A DNA stretch of 64,000 bases from Anniella stebbinsi (taxonomy: Eukaryota > Chordata > Lepidosauria > Squamata > Anniellidae), in the NCBI GenBank assembly GCA_029215795.1, contig JARDYH010000005.1, forward strand, positions 29,456,001 to 29,520,000, read 5' to 3'. Positions within the stretch are counted from its first letter, which is position 1, and the number at the start of each line of letters is the position of its first letter. Positions 36,453 through 45,598 of the stretch are shown here, in pieces. Under the pieces are notes generated by a model, which made no database searches, had not been told where the DNA came from, and saw only the letters and a list, made by a program, of their open reading frames with translations. The translations under genes were made by a program, and so were the position numbers.

Positions 36453-38362
36453 TTGTAAGGGAGGGAGGAGAGAGCCATGAGGGCAGGGCAGAATGGAAGC
36501 TACAACAGCACGTTCACAGGAAGCAACAGGGTGACTTGGTGTCAGGGTCCTGACCGACCCTGACAGTGGAAAACCTTCTTCAGAGGAAGAGGCTTGGGAC
36601 TCCATGAAGAACTCCTCTTGGACTGAAGACCAGAAGGAAACAAAGGCAACCTGGACCAGATCTACACCTTGTGTGAAATCATTATGGATGTGGAATAAAA
36701 AGCAGGATATAACACTATGAAATGTGGATTGTGCCTCAACAGTTTTCAGTGCACTTCAATACCACTATGAAACAGTAGCGTAGATCTAGCCCTGGAGAGC
36801 CCCATCTCAGGGATGCCTCACCTGAGCCTCTCCATAATTCCTCTGGCCTCATACCAAGCCTGGCTTTGATCTCTACTTCTCCTCCTTTGCACCCTGGCCC
36901 GCAAGAGCAAAGGCAGCAGTGAACCTGGTGGGAGCCCAGAGTCACAGTTGGAGCGCCCACTTGGCTGCCAGAAGGCTCTATTGCCAGGGGATCTACTCAG
37001 GAGGAAATGTCTACTTGGGAGGAGGGAGAAGATCCAGCTGCAATGACCCAGCTGAGGACCAAGAAGAAGAGGGGCTGGCAATGAGTATATAAGGCGCTCG
37101 GTCTCCCCTGGATCTCTGGTGGGTTAACAGCTCCCATTGAGCCATTTCCAGCTCCTTGCTCATGGCCATCAATAGCTTAGTGTGAAAGAGCAATGCATTG
37201 GCGAAAAGGAGATAGGAATTCAAGTTCTGCCCCTAGGAAATGTACATGTGGCTGCCACAAAACAAAAACTGCTCCTTGGGTGTTTTGCCAGCAAAAATAA
37301 TTAGGGATGGAAAATAGGAGGAGAAGCAGGACTAGGACTCAGGACTCCTGCTCCCCAGCACAGCCTCTAACTGTGCAGGAACAGGAGAAGATAGAAGAGT
37401 AATCCATGATGGAGTCTGTGCCTCCTAGGGGCACAGACCATAATATGCCCTCTAACCTCCTCCCACTCCAATGTGTAGAGCCTGGGTCCTATAGCCCATT
37501 CGTTTAAAGGGGCTCCATGTGGAGATGTAGTTCAGTACAACAGCGCAGGCACAGTTTCAATCTTTAGCTATGGACTCCAAGGAGAAAAGGCTGCGAAGAA
37601 CCCCCTGCCCTGCCCGGGGGCATCAACCCGAGACAATGCCACTCTAGGACCAATGAGTGTGACCAAGGGCCTCCCTCAGATAACTGCCTGATGAATTCAT
37701 GCTTTTGGATGCCTTTGTGCCATCCAAGCACACCACCTCCATGAAAATTGATCTAGCTAGCTTCACAAATAATGGAGCTATTTGATGACCACTTTATAGT
37801 GCAGATGCTACAAGGCATGCTGTATTCGCAGCATGGCCGAGATGATTTGCCATGGCCATCTCTTAGAGTCGGCAATGATAGGAGATGGTTTCTTGGACCC
37901 AAGAAGAAGTGCCATTGGTCTGTAGCTCTGTTCTGTCTGATGACCATAGCCCCTTGGAGCCATGCCTTCTTTCCACCCCAAAGCCATTTCATCACTAACT
38001 CTTATGTGCTCCATCTGGGTTGGGATGTGAGAGTTTCCAATTACCCGTCCATTGATGTCAAGTTCCATGACTTCCTCCTGGGTCACCCCACTGTCAATTT
38101 TCTCCTGTAACAGCTTTGCATCGTTCTTGAGACAGCGCTGGTAGAATGTGAGCTCCACGCCATCGTTATTGTTGGAGGCAGCGTGTTCATACACAGGGTA
38201 AACAGAGTCATCAGATAGGATGCTGCTGGTCTCTGACGTTTCAAAGTGGCTCTCATTCTCACTCTCGTCATCCTCTTCGCTTTCCTCGTAGTATAGTTCT
38301 GGATCGGACTCATCTAGGGTGGGTGATGTGTCTCGCTCTCCTTCGCTGCTAGCATCGGTCAT
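26149..38362 (-). CDS. ANKRD33: ANKRD33 (PANKY), ankyrin-repeat photoreceptor cofactor, four coding exons
   Basis: Four exons join in phase to give 454 residues: 38362-38045, 35217-35088, 31609-31469 and 26924-26149. All introns are GT-AG, with phases 0, 1 and 1. Residues 1-70 are acidic and serine-rich. Residues 70-230 hold about five ankyrin repeats, including [13 protein letters not shown] and [13 protein letters not shown]. Residues 230-340 carry the conserved family region ([46 protein letters not shown]). The C-terminus is lysine-rich ([14 protein letters not shown], then GK repeats). From memory of the family, the ADLxAVDPVxGKTA and WPALxxLVAQA blocks fit ANKRD33 better than its paralogue ANKRD33B. 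Mammalian PANKY is photoreceptor-specific and is reported to dampen CRX-driven transcription; that role is carried over here by homology. The start is supported by an in-frame TGA 9 nt upstream. Introns contain only transposon relics. Confidence 0.86.
28028..28165. mobile_element. Palindromic CCCCAACCTGGTGCCC element in ANKRD33 intron 3
   Basis: CTCCCCCAACCTGGTGCCCG at the left, GGGCACACAGGTTGGGGAAG at the right. A common short foldback element in this window. Confidence 0.7.
28299..28650. mobile_element. TIR-like element, CACCATCTAGTGGTGG type, copy 1, ANKRD33 intron 3
   Basis: AAGGGGAAATCACGTTGCTC at one end, AATAAATCACTCATGTAGAG at the other. Shares GCACCATCTAGTGGTGGAAG and AAAAGTGGTTCTTTTCA with 48985-49345. 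Confidence 0.6.
28830..29944 (+). mobile_element. Solo LTR in ANKRD33 intron 3
   Basis: 1115 bp starting TGTCAGGGATAG and ending AAACCTGACA, so it begins TGT, ends ACA and has short inverted ends TGTCAGG/CCTGACA. It is flanked by an exact 5-bp duplication CACTG (28825-28829 and 29945-29949). AATAAA at 29862-29867 sits near the right end, so it lies on the plus strand, antisense to the gene. No internal retroelement coding is present, which means a solo LTR left by recombination (Ty3-like or endogenous retrovirus; class not determined). Confidence 0.88.
30411..30726. mobile_element. Inverted-dimer TA-flanked element, AGATAAAATCC-end variant, in ANKRD33 intron 3
   Basis: TA at 30409-30410 and 30727-30728. 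It has AGATAAAATCCAGGTCAG outer ends at both sides. The centre reads GCAGTACACTAGAGTGACC, the opposite orientation of the central spacer compared with the copy at 15666. Confidence 0.85.
31005..31200. mobile_element. Partial copy of the GAGGCAAAGGGCAAGATGGC element
   Basis: CCTGAGGCAAAGGGCAAGAT, then a tandem ACATACAGAAGCTGATTGG, matching 35363 onwards. ANKRD33 intron 3. Confidence 0.55.
31469..31609 (-). CDS. ANKRD33: ANKRD33 coding exon 3
   Basis: This 141-nt exon, phase 1 to phase 1, encodes residues 150-197 ([12 protein letters not shown] to VAALLMAG). The acceptor AG is at 31610-31611 and the donor is GCAG|GTATAT at 31468. Its sense strand carries the rest of ankyrin repeat 3 and most of repeat 4. 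Confidence 0.87.
31690..31762. mobile_element. Short CCCTGACCTAGTGCCC foldback, ANKRD33 intron 2
   Basis: AGCCTTCCCTGACCTAGTGC and TGAAGTCCAACATATCTGAA, with ATATTGGGAAAGA closing. Diverged member of the CCCCAACCTGG family, about 80 bp upstream of exon 3. Confidence 0.5.
32003..32165 (+). mobile_element. tRNA-derived SINE, second type
   Basis: Head GAGAGCCAGTGTGGTGCTGT, B-box-like GGGTTCAAATC, then CACTCAGCCATGAAGCTC and a region ending GGGGAGGATAAAAC. This layout is typical of squamate SINEs. Confidence 0.8.
32380..32452. repeat. Interspersed repeat fragment, CTATACCGCCCAATAGCCG type
   Basis: ATTGCATTTCTATACCGCCC and AAGCTCTCTGGGCGGTTTAC, probably the 3' end of a LINE read antisense. A weaker relative lies at 7903-7967. 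ANKRD33 intron 2. Confidence 0.55.
32597..32790 (-). mobile_element. tRNA-derived SINE, reverse copy in ANKRD33 intron 2
   Basis: Reads GGAACATAGGAAGCTGCC at the left (reverse of the SINE tail) and GGGGATCAAACCTGGAGCC (reverse B-box) at the right. Same family as 13893-14076. Confidence 0.85.
34468..34605. mobile_element. Palindromic GCAACTTGAGGCCCTCC element in ANKRD33 intron 2
   Basis: About 138 bp with inverted arms; the inner part has ACAACTTCCATCAGCCCTAA and CATCATGGGAGTTGTAAGCC. Confidence 0.7.
35088..35217 (-). CDS. ANKRD33: ANKRD33 coding exon 2
   Basis: This 130-nt exon encodes residues 107-149 plus the first base of residue 150. It starts [11 protein letters not shown] and ends LMVAAQA. 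The acceptor is a pyrimidine-rich tract ending CCACAG, and the donor is GCAG|GTAAG. It encodes the second ankyrin repeat and the beginning of the third. Confidence 0.87.
35363..35680. mobile_element. TIR element with GGCTGGCCC/GAGGCAAAGG motifs, ANKRD33 intron 1
   Basis: Left AGGGTTGGCCCAAGACACC, right GGTAGGGCTGGCCCTGAACA; CTTGAGGCAAAGGACAAGAT and GCCGCCTGAAGCAGTTGCAT form inner inverted parts. Related pieces occur at 31005-31200 and 39193-39260. Confidence 0.55.
36138..36455 (+). mobile_element. 3' fragment of the L2/CR1-type LINE in ANKRD33 intron 1
   Basis: 5'-truncated copy of the LINE seen at 59.5-62.2 kb. Shared blocks are CGCTCCCAGATTATGGAATG, CCGGGAGAGATTCGCCAAC and the end CCCGCCTCGATCC, followed by an (ATT)n tail at 36417-36451. 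Confidence 0.85.
36456..38044. other. ANKRD33 intron 1, proximal part, unassigned
   Basis: No element could be assigned. A short TGTCAGGGTCC/GACCCTGACA pair at 36539-36566 looks like the touching ends of a lost LTR-type element. Confidence 0.4.
38045..38362 (-). CDS. ANKRD33: ANKRD33 coding exon 1
   Basis: This exon encodes residues 1-106, opening [10 protein letters not shown] and ending in LDINGR, in phase 0. The donor is CGG|GTAATT at 38044. It has a long acidic stretch ([15 protein letters not shown]) and a serine/threonine cluster before the first ankyrin repeat. The ATG at 38360-38362 has a weak context (T at -3, A at +4). A far better ATG lies upstream at 38408-38410 but is closed by a TGA in the same frame. 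Confidence 0.85.
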
Positions 38363-38371
38363 CCAGCCCGC

Positions 38372-38410
38372 TCACAGCAAGCAGCATTTGCTGTTCCCTT
38401 GGCTGCCCAT
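38372..38410 (-). other. Upstream short reading frame with optimal start context, in frame with ANKRD33
   Basis: On the minus strand ACCACC precedes an ATG followed by G, an ideal vertebrate initiation context. It opens a 12-codon frame, MGSQGNSKCCLL, then TGA. Nine bases later, in the same frame, comes the ANKRD33 ATG. MGxxxS with CC at residues 9-10 resembles an N-myristoylation plus palmitoylation signal. It may be a regulatory upstream ORF, the relic or allelic break of a longer N-terminus, or outside the transcript. Confidence 0.55.
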
Positions 38411-38601
38411 GGTGGTTTCAGTGGCAATGACCTATTCCTTTGTGGTCTACCACCTACCTTGGTTACACCCTGGGGATCTGCAAAGCAAAGAAGAAGTATT
38501 GATTGCCACCCACCGTGAACAACTGGCACTGTTTTTCTTCCCTCCCCTCCAGAAAACAGATTCCCTCCCCAAGGTATGACTTTCTTCTAAATAAACACTC
38601 A

Positions 38602-38834
38602 GTGGCTGAATTTGGACGACACAATAAGCAACTGGGGGCGGGGGGAACAATTGTCAGTTGTATTGACTAGCATGTCATCCAAATGCTGCCATAGTCAACT
38701 CAGCGCTGATCCTAATCCACAACTACAGTTGATTATTTATTACCATGTTGTGTGGGGAGTATCCCCTAGATGAACAACTGTAAAGTTGATTATTACCCCA
38801 CCATTGACTATCGTGTTGTCTGAATTCAGCCAGT
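38602..38834. mobile_element. TIR element, GGCTGAATTTGGACGACAC family, copy 2
   Basis: Left AGTGGCTGAATTTGGACGAC, right GTTGTCTGAATTCAGCCAGT. Same interior as 19791 (TGCTGCCATAGTCAACTCAG, ACCATGTTGTGTGGGGAGT). It lies about 190 bp upstream of the upstream ATG of ANKRD33, so it may be within or near its promoter. Confidence 0.75.
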
Positions 38835-39192
38835 GTCTTTCAAAGCAATGGTTTTTGCTGTGTGTTCTAAGGAACCCAAGGGTTTCTTTAAGGAATTATC
38901 AGATGTTGTCTTTGAGAAGACTGGTAAGGGCAGACTAGCTTCTTTGAAAGGCAATATGAGCATCACTACTGATCTCTCCCTGCCATTTAATAAGAGGGGC
39001 TATAGGGTTTGTTCTACACACAGTTTCAGTGTACATGGGGAGGTGGGGAGGTCCATCAAGCCCCTCAGTTCACATGAATTGTATGTGCACCCACCCAGTA
39101 GAGACCTACGGATTATCTTCAACATGCAAGGTGTTCTATGGCAGATGTGCTAGGGTTCTTCACCACGCAGTTTAATGCGGAAAGGTTTATGT

Positions 39193-39260
39193 TGAGGGAC
39201 AGCTCTAGCATTAGGCAGAGTGAGGCAGCTACCTCAGGTGGCAGGTGCTGCAGGGGGATG
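39193..39260. mobile_element. Fragment of the GAGGCAAAGG element
   Basis: GCATTAGGCAGAGTGAGGCA and CCTCAGGTGGCAGGTGCTGC recall the right end of 35363-35680 in reverse. Confidence 0.4.
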
Positions 39261-39384
39261 GCAGTGTTCTTCCTGAGCCTCTCTCCCAGCCATTCTCTGT
39301 TGAAGGACAAAGTTGTGTGCACCACATGGCCTGTCCTGCAACTCCACAGACTAGTCTGCAAACCCCTCAGGTGTGTTGGAGGTA

Positions 39385-39570
39385 GGGTGACCCTATGAAA
39401 AGGAGGATAGGGCTTCTGTATCTTTAACAATTGTATTGAAAAGGGAATTTCAGCAGGAGTCATTTGAATGCATGCAGCATCTGATGAAATGCCCTCTTCA
39501 TCACAACAGTTCAAGCTGCAGAAGCCCTGCCTAGCGTGACCAGATACAAAAGAGGGCAGGGCCTGGAATA
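39385..39570. mobile_element. Inverted-dimer element, truncated after the first arm
   Basis: TA at 39383-39384, the GGGTGACC end, the full first arm and the centre, then homology stops in the start of the second arm (GGGCAGGGCC). It belongs to the GCATGCAGCAYCTG core subfamily. Confidence 0.75.
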
Positions 39571-39944
39571 AGCCCAGCAGATTTAATGTTTAATGTTCAT
39601 TCAAGTTTTTATTAGCCCTGCATACTAGACTCTTGGTTTTAGCTTGTGACTAATCCAGGGCATTCTGAAATATTGGCTTGGATTCAGCAAATTCTAAGCA
39701 TTATGGGAGCCGTGTGGCGCCCCAACCGCACCAAAGCATTTTCAGGGGCAGCCACCTGACTGATTCACTGGGACTCAAACCATTGTGATGAACCACTCAC
39801 AGATTCAGGCAGTATTGTGCTCCCACTTGGCTCTACCTATCTTGTAGCTCATTGGTTTCTCTGACCTGGCCTGGGTATAAATGCATCCAGTTAGGCCAGG
39901 GTCCCTGCCTAGGCAATATCCAGATTCTGACCTTGTCAGTGTTA

Positions 39945-40041
39945 GGCTGACCAGATAAAATCCAGGTCAGGGCTCATGTAACTTTAACAGTTGTAGAGAA
40001 AAGGGAATTTCAGCCAGTGTCATTTGTATGCAATTAGTTCC
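39945..40041. mobile_element. Inverted-dimer element, left 97 bp only
   Basis: TA at 39943-39944, then the AGATAAAATCCAGGTCAG end and core as far as CAATTAGTTCC, where it is cut and abuts the remnant of a different element at 40042. Confidence 0.75.
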
Positions 40042-40219
40042 ATGCTTCCCCCCTGGGTGCAGTTTCTTTTTTAAAAATGTCGGGTGTTATGGACGCAATG
40101 TCCCTCTTCCTTTCCAGGATGTTACGCTTCCGTTTAAAAGTTCGGGGACGATCCCAGAAGTAGGTAAGTCTAGGATCGCCCCCCTCCGTCCCTCTACACC
40201 CTTAGGTGTAGAAAGGGCC
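40042..40219 (-). mobile_element. Partial GGCCCTTTCTACACC-end DNA element
   Basis: The reverse complement matches the left part of the element at 18196: GGGCCATTGCGTCC-like block, a CGGAAGCG block, then the terminus GTGTAGAAAGGGCC. Only one end is left. Confidence 0.6.
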
Positions 40220-40563
40220 CTAGTGAGTCACCTGAAAAAGAAACCACAAGCAACCTGCAGCTGGTGCAACTACTTAAGCGATTGTTCCAATCTGCTGTTT
40301 GGATTCCATCGGTCATTGTGTTTTGGTCTGGATCTGACTTGTTGGGTTTTGTGAATTCCACAGGTCAGCCACACGTTAGGACATTAACGTACAGCCATCC
40401 CGTGCTTTTGTCCTGGGATGTGCCCTAATCATAAGCATAGCACGAATGGCTGTGTCAAAAATCACTTGTCTGTATCCCATCATGAGCCTGACTGGAAATC
40501 ATGAGGTTTCTTTTGAATACAAATAAATAATGCTTTGCCACAGAAATATATTGGCCATGGTGT

Positions 40564-40581
40564 TCTCTCTCTCTCTCTCTC
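40564..40581. repeat. (CT)n microsatellite, short
   Basis: About nine CT units. Confidence 0.9.
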
Positions 40582-40993
40582 ATCCTCGAAACTGTCCAGA
40601 CCAGAATATCCAGCCCCTAACCCTCCTCAGCAATCCTAGCAACATGATGTCCCGTGACACAAAACACATTTTGCTTTGGATGAACTTTTCAAAAGGTCTG
40701 GGGAACTATATAGGACAGGGAACAGGTGACCGGAGGGGGTGGGATCTGGGGTGGGATCCTTATATGTATGCTTCTTGGCTCATCTAGACTTACCAAACTA
40801 AGGGTAGATTCTTGACAAGATAAATCTTTGCAACCAATACTTGCAATCACATGTGTTGTATTAAGATCCTCAAACCTTATGGCTTAGTGGACACATTTAG
40901 AATGTTAAGAAATATGGGCACTCTCACAAAATGGCTGCCACGGGGGACTTGCCCATTCACAAAATGGTTGCCATGATGGGTGCGGCTGGTCAA

Positions 40994-41021
40994 AACACAC
41001 ACACACACACACACACACACA
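40994..41021. repeat. (CA)n microsatellite
   Basis: About 14 uninterrupted CA units. Confidence 0.95.
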
Positions 41022-41742
41022 TTTCCCAGAAGGCATACTGGTGAGAGTAAAAGAAAAGTAACTTGCCAAAAAAACCTATGAACAAAGCAGAGGTGGGATC
41101 TGCAACCGGAATACAACGTGAGTCTTTTGAACCCTATTTTTTTCTGCTCAGCACTCATTTCACAGAAGGCAAATTGTTGAGGCTTAGAGGCAAATAACTT
41201 GGCCACAAAACTTGAGTACAACAAGGCAGAGGTGGGAGGTTTGAAAATCTGAGTCTCAGATGCCAGATCACATATTTCCCCCTAAAATGTGCAAGAAAAT
41301 ACCCATTTCATAGAAGACAAACTGGTTATACTCAGAGAAACAAACATACACAACAGGCAAACACAACAGATGCACACACACACACTCACAGACAAAATAC
41401 AGCATGCCAAAGCAAACATCCCCTCACAGGCAACACAGCACAGAAGAAACATTCCTTTCACTTCCCTCCCCCCGACAATCTCCCATCTCAGCAAACACTT
41501 TAATTTTTTTTTCTGGGCAGCTGGGCAAGTTTCAAAATCAGGTGCTGGGCTGCAGCCATGTCCACCATTTTTATTTTTAAAGAATGCCCCCAGGGCCCAT
41601 ATTAATTAAATGTAATTTTTGTTTTGTTTTTAATTTAACAAATGAAATAAAAACAAAAACCAACAGGGGCAGGGAGCCTAGTAGATGCCAAGCGAGATAT
41701 CTACAGGCCCACAGGACCCATGTTGGACCCCAGCATTATAGC

Positions 41743-42053
41743 AGGGTGGACCATATGGAAAAGAGGACAGACTCCTGTATCTTTAACAGTTGAGTAGAAA
41801 AGGGAATTTCCGCAGGTGTCATTTGTATGCATGCAGCACCTGGTCTTTGTCACAACAGTTAAAGCTGCAGGAGCTCTGCCCCCTTTTGTATCTGGTCAAG
41901 AGGGCAGGGCTCCTGAAGCTTTAACTGTTGTGCTGAGGAGGGAATTTCACTAGGTGCTGCATGCATTCAAATGACACCTGCTGACCCCCCCCCCCTTTTC
42001 TATACAACTGTTAAAGATACAGGAGCACTGTCCTCCTTTTCATGTGGTCACCC
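41743..42053. mobile_element. Inverted-dimer TA-flanked element, GGGTGACC type
   Basis: The left end is GGGTGGACCATATGG with a 3-bp disturbance next to TA; the right end is GGTCACCC followed by TA at 42054. Belongs to the TATCTTTAACAGTTG/GCATGCAGCACCTGG subfamily. A poly-C run at 41985 lies in the second arm. Confidence 0.8.
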
Positions 42054-42634
42054 TAGACCCATCGTCTGACTCAATCTGTGTCCTATTTTCCAGCTTGCTA
42101 TGTTCAAGACATCAATTCTCCCATAATTAGATCCCATTTTTGAAACATTAAGTTGTTTCCAGAAGTTTGGGCAGATCCTCAGTTCACTTTAATATTTATA
42201 GGCTGCAAATTATTCAGTTTTTGCAAATTGTCATAGGTCCCCTAATAATATGTCTTGTCCAATTCCCCACCCCACCCCTTTTTGAAGACTTATTAAAAAC
42301 TGTAAGAAAAGCCTGGCTAGCAACATGTACTTTTTAGTTGACAATGGTTGCAAACTATTGCAACAAACTATCAGTAGTTGCAAAATGTGGTCTAAAAAGG
42401 TAAAATCCCAATCGTCAAATATCAGCACAACTTTAAAAGCAAAAGTCAAGGCATACAGGCATTCCCCCCCCCCCCACCTCATTCCAGCCTCGTTTTAGTA
42501 ATTAAAACACAATTTCCCAATTACCCGCTGCTTCCTTGTATAGTTTAGATGCAGCTAAATCCAGTCTCTTTACGCTTTCAGAACAAGGTGGTATCAAAGG
42601 CACACATCCTCAATAGCAAGGGGGAAATGCATAC

Positions 42635-42690
42635 CTGGGGGTGATGTGGATCCTCCATTGTTTGTTGTCTTTAAATTGAAGATCGTACAT
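42635..42690 (-). other. Candidate upstream exon of ANKRD33, unconfirmed
   Basis: On the minus strand a frame from ATG 42690 (MYDLQFKDNKQWRIHITP) runs into CCCAG|GTATGC at 42634, a good donor. It is 4.3 kb upstream of the first coding exon, next to a more CpG-containing stretch (42780-42960). It could be a 5' exon or promoter-proximal sequence; the evidence is only a donor site. Confidence 0.15.
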
Positions 42691-43232
42691 CTAGCCTCCG
42701 AGTTTGCCAGAATGCTCAGGCTGGGTTCATGGACGGAAGGAGATGCCTGCGGAATGTGTTCTGATCTAGACCTTTGCTTGCCTTAGGAGGTCATCTCCGG
42801 GTCTGCGGGGCTTAACCCTGTGCCTTTCTCCTAGCGTGCGCTGGGTGGGGCGTCGTTCCGAGATGCTAAGACATGTGGAACTTTTTTGACACAGTCCTCA
42901 CCCTCCCCTCCCCAGGAATAAAAGAAGCTTTTGCGTCGGGCCTGAGATGGGGATTTGGACTCCCCAGCTGTGACAGCTTGCACGTTGCCATGGGCTTAGC
43001 TAGGGAAGACGTCTTCATTTGCGATGTTACTTAAAACGGCACTGAGCAGGATTTGGAGTATTTCAGTCAGGAGTTAGTTTTAGTCCCCTCCCACCCAGAC
43101 TTCCATTGGTGCATTTGTACATGAGATTCCTAATCCTAACACGCAGAACGACGCTCCTTGGCTTGCAGGAAAGAAGCCATTGGATCCCAGGGGGAAAAAG
43201 TGCTTTATAGGACCTCTGATCCATCACACTTG

Positions 43233-43587
43233 GGCCCCCTCCACAAGGATGCGCTTTTGCGCCCGGTTCGGGGATTATGCGCATTATCGCGGAGGCGCAT
43301 TTACGCCTAATCCCTCTGCACGGGAGGCGGCGAGAGGCGGCGAAGCGCATTAATTGATGTCCAAAAAGCGCTTTAGAAGACGTTAATGCGCATAATCGCT
43401 TGTTCACACAGCGAAAATGCGCTTTAACGGCCGGAGCAAAATAAAAGTCGCTATTTAACGCGCATTCGAAAATGCGCATTATCGGGGAGATAACGCGCCT
43501 GTACGCCCGTTTTGCGCTCCGCTGGTGTGGAGGTAAAATTTATAATGAGCCTTCAAGGCTCATTAAACGTCTCATGTGGAGGAGGCC
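43233..43587 (-). mobile_element. GCGC-rich non-autonomous DNA transposon, copy 3
   Basis: Begins GGCCCCCTCCACAAG, ends ATGTGGAGGAGGCC, and is flanked by TTG at 43230-43232 and 43588-43590. It has the same internal order as copy 2, with many intact CpG sites. Confidence 0.87.
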
Positions 43588-43897
43588 TTGGTGTCTCCTT
43601 TGCAAGTTGATGTGTACTCTTGCAGCCTGGCAAACAATGCCCACCGAGCAGTGAACTCCAGAACTGGCCAATTGCCAAGGCTGTATCAAGGATGGATAAA
43701 TACATTTATAAATAGCAAGAGCCGCCCCCCAGGTAAATAATAGCACAAGTTCCTCTAAATCCTGCACAGAGGCATCCGTAATACTTGTCCCATTTATTTA
43801 TTAAATTTATATATCACACCCTCTGCCTACTAGGTGCCCAGAATGAAATGCAATAAACACATTAAAACTTTACATAAAACCATAAAACACAAGAGCA

Positions 43898-43900
<3 letters not shown>

Positions 43901-43938
<38 letters not shown>

Positions 43939-43939
43939 T
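43901..43939. repeat. (TA)n(CA)n microsatellite
   Basis: About 12 AT units followed by about seven CA units. Confidence 0.95.
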
Positions 43940-45159
43940 ATAATTTAAGGGCTGCATTAAAATGAAAGGGCTATGGAACATTAAACAACGTTAAAAGCCC
44001 AGCGGGACACGACAGCCTTTACTGCATGTCTAAAACAAAAATAAGGAAGGAGTTAAGGGAAGGAGTTCCACAATTGGAGTGCTGCTGATAAAAGGGCCCT
44101 GCCTCAAATACCCACTTGCCTAGCCTTTGTGGAAGGACACACAGCAGGGCCTCCAGTGATGATTGCAAATTATGGACCGGTTCATATGGAAGGAGGCAGT
44201 GCTTCAGATATCCTGGCCCCCAACCAGGTCAAAACAGGACCTAAGCAAGGTCAAGATTCAGAGGCCCCATACCATAATATAAAGAGAAAACATAGTATTA
44301 CATTCTAGTAGAAAGGGTAATGAAAGAGTGCACCCAGCGTTAGGGGGTGCATAGAGGCCTAATCCACACCAAGCAGGATATTGCACTACGAAAGCGGTAT
44401 GAAAGCAGTATATAAATGGCACTGACAACTGTTGGGGCCCGTTGACACGTACCATATACCGCTTTCATAGTGCTGTATCCTGCTTGGTGTGGATTAGGCT
44501 GTAGTTAAACAGTGTTAGATAGCCTTCTCTGAAGATGGGTATAAACACACTAAATAAAGTAAAGGTGCAATCCTATCTGGATAGTCATCAACCTCCGAAA
44601 TCGGAGGCTGCTGACTATCCCACACAGGGAATTCTGAGCACGGAGATGTAGCAGGTGCAGAGAGAACAGTGCTGGCTATGAGGAGGCGGGGAGTGCGGTT
44701 TCTGGGAAACTGAAAAATTCTATGATCCCCTTGACAATGTCTAGTGGCCATAGGATTGCTCCCTAAGTTGATCTGAACTTCTTTTAAACCGGCTCTAGGT
44801 TATTGCCTCCCAATGCTAAATGCTGTGTTGCCACACTTTGTCTTTATATAAAGCAACTCTGCTGTAAGTCACACCAGACTTTCAAACATATTTAAGCCAA
44901 AGCAATTTCATCTTAGTTATCATACATCTTAGTTATCTGCAACATATTTAGAGGCCCCTTATAATATGAGCCCTAAAGCCATTGCTTACTTGGCTTGTTC
45001 CTAAATCTGGCATTCGGTCAAAACCGGCACCTTGAATTGTGCCCAGAAACAAACTGGAAGCCAATGAAGTTGTTCCAAGTCTGGTGTAATGTGGTCTATG
45101 AAGCACACTCCTGAAAAAAGCCTGGCCAAAACATTTTGCACTAGCTCAGCTGTAGTTTC

Positions 45160-45598
45160 TAGGGATGGATGAATCTGTCCATTTGGTTTCTCTCAGTTTC
45201 CAATTTTTCCAAGTTCATCCTGTATTTTGAGATTTCTTTCCAATCTTAAATTTGGGGGCTCACGAACTTTGTGTATTTTTTTTTAAGTTTGTACAAAAAC
45301 ACATGCACATTGTTGTGCAGATTTATCCCAATATATGCATTTTTGCTTAATATATATATTTTTAGAAGCAATTTTCCTAATATGCTTTTTCTTTTGTTAA
45401 TTCCATGACTATGAACATTTTTGCAGTACTTTCCCCTAATATATGCATTTTTGTACATGTTGGAGAGCTCCATTGCAAAATCTGGAGATGTGCAAAAGTT
45501 GAAGGATAGCTGAGTTTCATTTCATGCGCTGACTCCAAAATGTGAAATTCTGTACGCTCACTAAAATATCAACCAGATGAATTTCTCCCCCATCCCTA
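45160..45598. mobile_element. hAT-like non-autonomous element with exact 8-bp duplication
   Basis: Ends TAGGGATGG and CCATCCCTA. It is flanked by GTAGTTTC at 45152-45159 and 45599-45606. The interior is AT-rich with repeated TATGCATTTTTG units. An 8-bp duplication and this terminus fit the hAT superfamily. Confidence 0.85.

Larger units (their letters stand above)
40220..41742. other. Intergenic DNA with microsatellites only
   Basis: AC-rich stretches at 40994-41021 and 41340-41400; no gene or element recognised. Confidence 0.55.

Noticed and set aside
26149..38362. ANKRD33B instead of ANKRD33
   Set aside because: Both share the PKWRYKE tail and ankyrin core, but the ADLxAVDPVxGKTA and WPALxxLVAQA blocks and the pairing with TMDD1 favour ANKRD33. 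A tree with both paralogues would settle it.
20967..43479. Cys/Arg-rich ORFs such as the 138-codon frame at 43063-43479
   Set aside because: They are translations of the GCGC element, not conserved genes.
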